DNA from: Thermoflexales bacterium
GTDB taxonomy: Bacteria; Chloroflexota; Anaerolineae; Fen-1058
Direction: 5' to 3'
NCBI GenBank assembly: GCA_030834835.1
Contig: JAUQXD010000155.1
Coordinates: forward strand, 1 to 19,509
DNA: 19,509 nucleotides
Positions 14,258-19,509 of this stretch are shown one piece after another. The notes beneath the pieces were generated by a model. That model did not search any database. It worked only from the letters and a program-made list of their open reading frames with translations, and was not told where the DNA came from. Within the stretch, counting starts at the first letter, position 1. Each line of letters starts with the position of its first letter. The translations under genes were made by a program, and so were the position numbers.

Positions 14258-16930
14258 TTAGCGTCGCCGGACCCAGATCGTTCGCGCGGCCGCGATGACG
14301 ACGATTCCCGCTGCCAGCACTCCACCCAAAGCCAGTGGTGGGAGGCTCGGGGGTTCGGCTCTGGATTGTTGCACCGTGCCCTGGAATTTCTGCGGCACCG
14401 CTGGCGTGGGTTGCGGTGTAGCTGTCGAGCCGGGGGTGGTTTTCGGCAGTGGCGTTAGGGTTGGCCTGGGTGTTACAGGGCGAACCTCAATTTCCCGATT
14501 AGTCCCGGCTACCTCGAACTGACTGGTGCCATCAGCCTGCCATGCCCAAATGTAAAGCAGTGCATTCAGGCGTCCGGCCTGCGGGGCTGCAGCCAGGACA
14601 ACCGCGTTACCCAATTCAGCTGGCTGGCCCAGTCCGTAATCTTCGCGTTCACTCCAATTTTGACCCGTCCAGCGTGTATAATGCAACGTGGCTTCGCTTC
14701 CTGAACCTGTCCCCAGTGCTGCCAGATAGACATTACCTGCACCATTTGCACTCAAACCATTCGAGCCACTGACCTGTTGAAACCCTGGTACCAAAGCTGG
14801 TTCGGACCAGCGCAGCCCACTGTCTGGTGAGAACGCCGACCACACACCGTAAGGCGTCGGTGAATCCGTCGAGAGCAAACTGGACCTTTGTACCCACGAT
14901 AGATGCACGTAGTTGGCTTCGTCGACGGCGAGACGCGGCCAATCTACCATGCCTTCTGCCACCTTTAAGTACTCACTCCAGGTCAAACCTTGATCGACCG
15001 AACGCGCGTAGTAGATCGCTTGCGGTCCGGCGCTACCTGGCAATACCGCCCGCAGCCAGACGGCATGGAGCACCTTTGAACCGGCCGCCCACGCGATCTG
15101 CGGTTTTTCGACGCGATCCCAATGAGCGGCGCGCGCGTCGCTGATAACAGTTGCCGTCAGCCACGTTGAGCCGCCATCGATTGAACGGACGAGATAAATG
15201 CCGCGTTGTTCGTTAAATGGTACAGCATAGGCGACGAACAGATTGCTGCCGGCCGGATCAACCGCGATACTTGGCCGACTGCTGATTGATGCAGCTGCGG
15301 GCAGGGCGACAGGTTTTGTCCAGCCAGGTGCCGACGCAAAATCGCGCGTATAGGCCCAACTGTAGAACACTGGACTATTTGTTCCGCCATTCCAAACGGC
15401 ATGTACTTTGCCCAGATCGTCGATCGCTAGAGCGGGTTGCCTGGCTATGTTTGTTGCCGCTATCAATGCAGGCGAGCGCAATACCTGTGCGGGACGAGAC
15501 CAGCGACCGCTGTTCCACATCGAAGCAAAGAGCGCTGAGTCTGGCTCACTAGAGCTGGCCGGTTGGCGCCATAGGGCAAAGACATTTCCCTGGTTATCTG
15601 AAACTAACGCGGGCAAATCCTCCTGATCGTCAACCACGGTACGAGCGGATAATGTTTCAATTGAACTCCATGCCGATTTCAAGTCGGCCACCACACTTGA
15701 CAGACCGGTCGAACTATGCGTGCCCCAAACATCACCATTTGCATCGCAGCCAACAAGTCCAGCGGTTTGACCAGCGATAGCTACATTGATGCAATTGAGA
15801 CTAACCGATCGTTTTGTATGGGAATCATAAAAACTGAGGGAAGCATTGCCCGGCTCCGACCATCGTGTGCCGTCCCAGGCAGCAATAGTCACTGAATTGA
15901 CGGCATCGACGGCGTCGGTCGACACACCCCGGCCAACTAACCACAGTCTGCCATCGTCGCTAGGCATAAAAGTCCAGTTTTCAGCACAGCGGGTGATCCG
16001 GCCTAATACTTGTTGGGGGGCGCTCCAACTCTGTCCGCCGTCCCGTGACTGGCGCTGGACAAGCCCGCAGCCGCTTAGGCTACTGTCCTGCCAGATCATA
16101 AGGAACTCACCGCTAGCCGTCGAGGCGACGTTGGCGCGGCGTGGCAGACTGGTGACGGCGCCTGCGACGCCCTGTGCTTCGCTCCACGTGACTCCACTGT
16201 CATCAGAGCGGACATAGGTGCTCTGCTTCAATTGTGGATCATCCCAGACGACGATAACCTGTCCCTGACTGTTACCGGCAACGCTGACGTGCAGTTGGTC
16301 GGGTGTGGCAGATCGAACGTAGGCCGAGGCGTACACCAACTGTGAATCGCTCCATTGCTCTTCAGCGGTGCTGCGATAGTAAATGCCTGATGGCGCGGCC
16401 TCCGTGTTGAGAGGGCGCACATAGGCCAGATGAAGCGTGCCACTGAAATCACTGGCTACGTCAATCACCGTTGCCCGATCGGCCAGTGCCACACTGCTGC
16501 TCCAGCCGGCGTCTCGAGTCTGCGCTGTGAATAACCGATCTTCCGCGTTAATCCAGAATGCATGAACATCGTTCAATGTTGTGGCCGCAAGTCGAATTTC
16601 ACGGGGCGGCGTGATGGCAATACGGCCAGTCTGCGAATCTGTACGACGCGAGCCAACAACGTCGGACATGACTATCGGCCGTGTCCAGACCGTTGCTGTC
16701 GGGCCAGTGGCGCGCGCATACTGTGCGCCTTCTGTTGCATCCCACCACAGCGCATGCAATGAACCATTGGTCTCGGCGGCGATGATCGGCCGCGATGCCG
16801 CGCCGGATTGAGAGACGTTCGCCGGGGGCTGCCAGGCGTTTTGGGCAGACTGCGCCGCAACATGCGCCGCCGCAATTAGCACTAGAACCAGGGTTGTAAC
16901 AAAAGTGATGTATTTCAAAGGATTATGCAT
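14258..16930 (-). CDS. Secreted, membrane-anchored Asp-box (BNR/sialidase-fold) protein, 890 aa
   Basis: A signal peptide (residues 1-26, hydrophobic core about 8-24, ending AHVAAQ) leads into a large body with five Asp-boxes at about residues 242-249 (SDDSGVTW), 295-302 (SRDGGQSW), 583-590 (SIDGGSTW), 644-651 (SVDQGLTW) and 701-708 (SPDSGLRW). Blade-like phrases such as LHALWW, VHAFW, VHAVW and VHLSW recur, so one or two beta-propellers are likely. A Pro/Thr linker (about 813-848) precedes a C-terminal helix (about 862-886) with tail WVRRR. I see no FRIP motif or clear Arg triad, so calling it a sialidase would go too far. Function is unknown; binding or processing of the cluster's own glycan is one guess. 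The gene starts 2 nt after the Wzy-type gene with no visible ribosome binding site, which implies translational coupling. Confidence 0.85.
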   Translation of the reverse strand: MHNPLKYITFVTTLVLVLIAAAHVAAQSAQNAWQPPANVSQSGAASRPIIAAETNGSLHALWWDATEGAQYARATGPTATVWTRPIVMSDVVGSRRTDSQTGRIAITPPREIRLAATTLNDVHAFWINAEDRLFTAQTRDAGWSSSVALADRATVIDVASDFSGTLHLAYVRPLNTEAAPSGIYYRSTAEEQWSDSQLVYASAYVRSATPDQLHVSVAGNSQGQVIVVWDDPQLKQSTYVRSDDSGVTWSEAQGVAGAVTSLPRRANVASTASGEFLMIWQDSSLSGCGLVQRQSRDGGQSWSAPQQVLGRITRCAENWTFMPSDDGRLWLVGRGVSTDAVDAVNSVTIAAWDGTRWSEPGNASLSFYDSHTKRSVSLNCINVAIAGQTAGLVGCDANGDVWGTHSSTGLSSVVADLKSAWSSIETLSARTVVDDQEDLPALVSDNQGNVFALWRQPASSSEPDSALFASMWNSGRWSRPAQVLRSPALIAATNIARQPALAIDDLGKVHAVWNGGTNSPVFYSWAYTRDFASAPGWTKPVALPAAASISSRPSIAVDPAGSNLFVAYAVPFNEQRGIYLVRSIDGGSTWLTATVISDARAAHWDRVEKPQIAWAAGSKVLHAVWLRAVLPGSAGPQAIYYARSVDQGLTWSEYLKVAEGMVDWPRLAVDEANYVHLSWVQRSSLLSTDSPTPYGVWSAFSPDSGLRWSEPALVPGFQQVSGSNGLSANGAGNVYLAALGTGSGSEATLHYTRWTGQNWSEREDYGLGQPAELGNAVVLAAAPQAGRLNALLYIWAWQADGTSQFEVAGTNREIEVRPVTPRPTLTPLPKTTPGSTATPQPTPAVPQKFQGTVQQSRAEPPSLPPLALGGVLAAGIVVIAAARTIWVRRR

Positions 16931-16932
16931 GG

Positions 16933-18537
16933 TTAGGGTTTGATACCCAGCAGGTCGGCAACTTGCCTGATGCGTCGGGCCTGATCTGGCAAGCTGAGAT
17001 AGGTGTCATACCACCATTGCCGGCCCATAATTTGACCCTGAGTCAAATCAATATCACGCCACAATTGAGCGGCCCGGTCCCAATCGCCCTCGAGTGCAAA
17101 ACACTCCCCCAGCATCTGGCGTGTCGCGCGCTGCTCGGGTTTGACCGCATATGCTTGTTGCAAATGCGAACAGGCCGAGACATTCTCTCTACGCGCCAGC
17201 TCAATCTGACCCAGCCGACGATTTGCCGTCGCATTCATCGAATCGAGCACTATTGCCCGATCGTAATGCTCAATGGCTGCCGATAAGTTGACACCGCCAG
17301 GTTCTCGTAAGACGTCCTGAATAGGCACCTCAGGCCAGCGATACACCGCTAGCTCCGCGCGCATCTGCGCTACTGCGCCCAGATTGGCCTCGATCACAGA
17401 TCGACCACCCGGCGTCAGAATCATCACCAGTAATCCGCTCACGGCAATTGCCCACACCACAACTGCCGGCCAAACGCGATCTGCTTTGGCCGACCTGATG
17501 AGTGGCGGCGCCTGCGATTCAAGCGTTCTTGTCGCCAGTGCTATCGGAACCAGCAGTAGCGGAATGGCTGCGCCGCCGTAGCCATAGAATGCATCATCAA
17601 ATAGCCCGTGTATCAGAACAACACTGAGTGCCGTCAGGCCGGCGAGTCGCGCGTGCGAGGCGTTTGTTCGCGGCCACACGGCATTGAGGGTTAAGCCACT
17701 CAGGGCAATTGCGCCTAACAACCCTTGATCAAGCCATACGTTGAGCCACAAATTGTGGGCATGTACTGTGTGCCCGACATGCGTCAACAAAGCATAAGTC
17801 GAATAAGCCATCTCGAACGAACCGAAGCCCAGCCCGGTCACCACATAGTCATCGAGTAGGGCGATACTGTTGTTCCAGATGGCCGGTCGGTCGCCACTGA
17901 TATCCAATAGCCGATTGCCCAATGGCGTGAGGCCGACTCCGGTGATGAGAATCAGTGCCCCGGTTACGACGATAACTACCCAGATTACGCGGGCTTTGCG
18001 CTGAGCCGTAGTGCGCCGGCTGATGGTGCGCCATGTGAGCGCCATAACCGCGGCCAGCATCAAGGCCAGCCATGCCCCTCGTGAAGCACTCAACGCCAGA
18101 CCCGCCAGCGCGATCCCCAACATCACACCGCGTGTTGCGCGGCGGCTGTCGCGTAGCGCCCACGCCTGCAGGGGGATCAGCATGGCAAGCACACCACCGG
18201 CAGCGTTTGAGTTTATTGTAATGCCAGGATTTGGCTGAATTGTTGCCAACCACACGAAGGTTGAGTTCAGCAACGGCAATTTCGCCATCGCCCTCGACCA
18301 ATCGCCCGCGATCAAGAAGGCGATTGTAACCAGTAGTGGCAGCAACATCAGTGTCAGCCGCAGGCGGCGCCCGTCGGACAAATTATGAAAGACCAGATAC
18401 AGTACGACGCCGAATGCACCAAGAGTAAAACCAACTGCCCCTTGTGCCGGGTCGTACGCGATCAGGCCGCCCAGCAGTACCGATAGCGACCACGGCACAA
18501 TTTGCCAGTCGAAAGACAGCCGCCGCATTCGGATCAT
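16933..18537 (-). CDS. Wzy/O-antigen-ligase-type membrane protein (Wzy_C) with TPR-like C-terminal region, 534 aa
   Basis: A polytopic membrane protein with about ten to twelve helices over residues 15-375. The Wzy_C signature is clear: ALSASRGAWLALM (R153), GLGFGSFEMAY (235-245), and HTVHAHNLWLNVWLDQGLLG with H259-x-H261-N262 in the large external loop. Enzymes of this superfamily polymerise lipid-linked repeat units (Wzy), ligate glycans to lipid (WaaL) or transfer them to protein (PglL/PilO). The cytosolic or external tail (about 418-490) has TPR-like helix pairs (AAIEHYDRAIVLD, ACSHLQQAYAVKPEQ, CFALEGDWDRAAQLW). The start at 18537 lies 26 nt after the radical SAM gene. Family is sure; polymerase versus ligase is not. 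Confidence 0.88.
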   Translation of the reverse strand: MIRMRRLSFDWQIVPWSLSVLLGGLIAYDPAQGAVGFTLGAFGVVLYLVFHNLSDGRRLRLTLMLLPLLVTIAFLIAGDWSRAMAKLPLLNSTFVWLATIQPNPGITINSNAAGGVLAMLIPLQAWALRDSRRATRGVMLGIALAGLALSASRGAWLALMLAAVMALTWRTISRRTTAQRKARVIWVVIVVTGALILITGVGLTPLGNRLLDISGDRPAIWNNSIALLDDYVVTGLGFGSFEMAYSTYALLTHVGHTVHAHNLWLNVWLDQGLLGAIALSGLTLNAVWPRTNASHARLAGLTALSVVLIHGLFDDAFYGYGGAAIPLLLVPIALATRTLESQAPPLIRSAKADRVWPAVVVWAIAVSGLLVMILTPGGRSVIEANLGAVAQMRAELAVYRWPEVPIQDVLREPGGVNLSAAIEHYDRAIVLDSMNATANRRLGQIELARRENVSACSHLQQAYAVKPEQRATRQMLGECFALEGDWDRAAQLWRDIDLTQGQIMGRQWWYDTYLSLPDQARRIRQVADLLGIKP

Positions 18538-18563
18538 CGTTTGTCAGGTGTAAGTGCCCGCTG

Positions 18564-19509
18564 TTAGCTTCTTACCCAGCCCAGCGTTGACAGGCCAATC
18601 TCCAGCGCCGACTTCCACGAATGCGGATCGGCCATACCCTTCAGGTAAGTCCAGATCGGGCCGGGACGGAAGGCCCATTCGCGGAAGGCGCGCTTCTGCC
18701 AGTATTCCAACTCTTCCGCTTTCAGGCCTGGATAATCCAGGACTGTGGACTTGTCCATATCCACTTGTTCCCACTGCGTGCCGGCGCGGAACCAGTTGTT
18801 TTCCAGCACTTCGAAGAAGAAGGGCGTGCCCGGATACGGCGCGGCGACGTGGAACAGAGCGATGTCCAACGGCAGGGCCTTGGCAAACTTGATCGTGGCC
18901 TTGATGGTCTCTGGTGTCTCGCCGGGCAGGCCGATGATGAAGTAACCCCAGTTCTTGATGCCAGCCTCGTGCGCCCACTTGAGCGCGCGCGGGGCCTGCT
19001 CCAGCCGATAGCCCTTCGCGGCCTTCTTGAGAATCTGCTCGTTCGACGACTCGATGCCCCAGGCGATGTAGATGCAGCCCGACTTGCCCATGAGTTGCAG
19101 CATCTCCTCGTCCACGTAATCGACACGGCTGTTGCACGTCCAGGTCAGGCCCAGTTTCTCTTCGATCAACAACTTGCACAGGCCCATGACTTGTTCGCGA
19201 TTGACGGTGAACAAGTCGGCGTACATGTTGACGTGCTTGATGCCCAGGTCTTTCAGCACACGCAGTTCCTTCATGATGTTTTCGGGCGTGCGCACGCGAA
19301 TGGAAAACTGATAACTGACGTGCTTGATGCAATACTTGCAGCCCGCCGTGCAGCCGCGACTGCTCACAATGAATGTGTACGGGCCTTTGATCATCGGGAT
19401 GCGATACTTGTCGAACGGCAGCAGATGATGCGCCGGAATCGGCAGATCGTCGAGGTTGCGAATGAAGGGGCGATCCCAGTTGACGCGGGCTTCCGCGCCC
19501 TGCCGCCAG
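18564..19509 (-). CDS. Radical SAM enzyme, probably B12-binding type, 5' end outside window
   Basis: The frame is open to the right edge; 314 residues are visible. The 4Fe-4S motif is SRGCTAGCKYC (C-x3-C-x2-C, residues 53, 57 and 60 of the visible part). It is followed by MKELRVLKDLGIKHVNMYAD and by YIAWGIESSNEQIL, the usual radical SAM strand with its Glu. The segment before the cluster (RNLDDLPIPAHHLLPFDKYR) matches the linker between a cobalamin-binding domain and the radical SAM core, so the missing N-terminus is probably B12-binding. For that reason the internal ATG at 19394 should not be taken as the start. Codons end in C or G more consistently than in neighbouring genes. Such enzymes do methylations or other difficult C-C and C-H chemistry; the substrate is unknown. 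It is the first visible gene of the run, and a role in sugar or lipid modification is possible but unproven. Confidence 0.88.
   Translation of the reverse strand, partial: WRQGAEARVNWDRPFIRNLDDLPIPAHHLLPFDKYRIPMIKGPYTFIVSSRGCTAGCKYCIKHVSYQFSIRVRTPENIMKELRVLKDLGIKHVNMYADLFTVNREQVMGLCKLLIEEKLGLTWTCNSRVDYVDEEMLQLMGKSGCIYIAWGIESSNEQILKKAAKGYRLEQAPRALKWAHEAGIKNWGYFIIGLPGETPETIKATIKFAKALPLDIALFHVAAPYPGTPFFFEVLENNWFRAGTQWEQVDMDKSTVLDYPGLKAEELEYWQKRAFREWAFRPGPIWTYLKGMADPHSWKSALEIGLSTLGWVRS

Noticed and set aside
619..16930. Calling the two Asp-box proteins sialidases
   Set aside because: Asp-boxes mark the fold only. I could not find a FRIP motif or a convincing Arg triad, so the calls stay at fold level.
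18544..19332. 262-residue minus-strand open frame overlapping the radical SAM gene
   Set aside because: It is a shadow frame of the strongly C/G-biased radical SAM gene. Its translation is rich in Arg, Gly and His with no fold signature, while the other frame has the full radical SAM motif.

Overview
The window is a 19.5 kb stretch of a cell-surface polysaccharide or glycoconjugate gene cluster. Every gene I can support lies on the minus strand, so transcription runs from high to low coordinates. I see no RNA genes, insertion sequences, CRISPR arrays or plus-strand genes. GC content looks moderate. The secreted proteins use Thr/Pro-rich linkers (PTPTNTP type) and end in a single membrane helix with a short Arg-rich tail. 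Both traits are common in Chloroflexota, so a member of that phylum (Anaerolineae-like) is my best guess, held with moderate confidence.

Layout in the direction of transcription: (1) a radical SAM enzyme cut off by the right edge (18564-19509); (2) a Wzy/O-antigen-ligase-type membrane protein with a TPR-like tail (16933-18537); (3) a secreted, membrane-anchored 890-residue Asp-box (BNR) beta-propeller protein (14258-16930); (4) a GalE/WbpP-type nucleotide-sugar 4-epimerase (13234-14211); (5) an ArnC/GtrB-type GT2 polyprenyl-phosphate glycosyltransferase (12125-13237); (6) a WecD-like N-acetyltransferase (11380-12138); (7) a WecE aminotransferase (10181-11377); (8) a 126-residue ArnE/ArnF-like SMR/EamA half-transporter (9794-10174); (9, 10) two tandem paralogous secreted proteins with a GATase-like N-terminal region and a NodB-like deacetylase region, 628 and 1255 residues (7848-9734 and 3799-7566), the second with a long modular tail; (11) a GT-C/ArnT-like membrane glycosyltransferase (2113-3696); (12) a second, 495-residue Asp-box protein (619-2106); (13) an ABC-2 polysaccharide-export permease cut off by the left edge (1-584).

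Most junctions are very tight (4-nt and 14-nt overlaps, 2-nt and 6-nt gaps), which fits a long operon. Two spacers stand out: 281 nt between the deacetylase-like paralogs, with a perfect 9-bp inverted repeat, and 102 nt before the GT-C gene.

How the genes may work together: WecE and WecD would make a dTDP-4-acetamido-4,6-dideoxy-hexose of the Fuc4NAc type. The GT2 enzyme would load a sugar onto undecaprenyl phosphate, the small transporter would flip it, and the GT-C enzyme would transfer it outside the membrane. This mirrors the ArnB-C-E/F-T logic of aminoarabinose lipid A modification, and ArnD, like the two secreted proteins here, is NodB-family. The ABC permease and the Wzy-type protein point to a second route that makes and exports the main polymer. 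Family assignments are firm for most genes; the pathway is inference.
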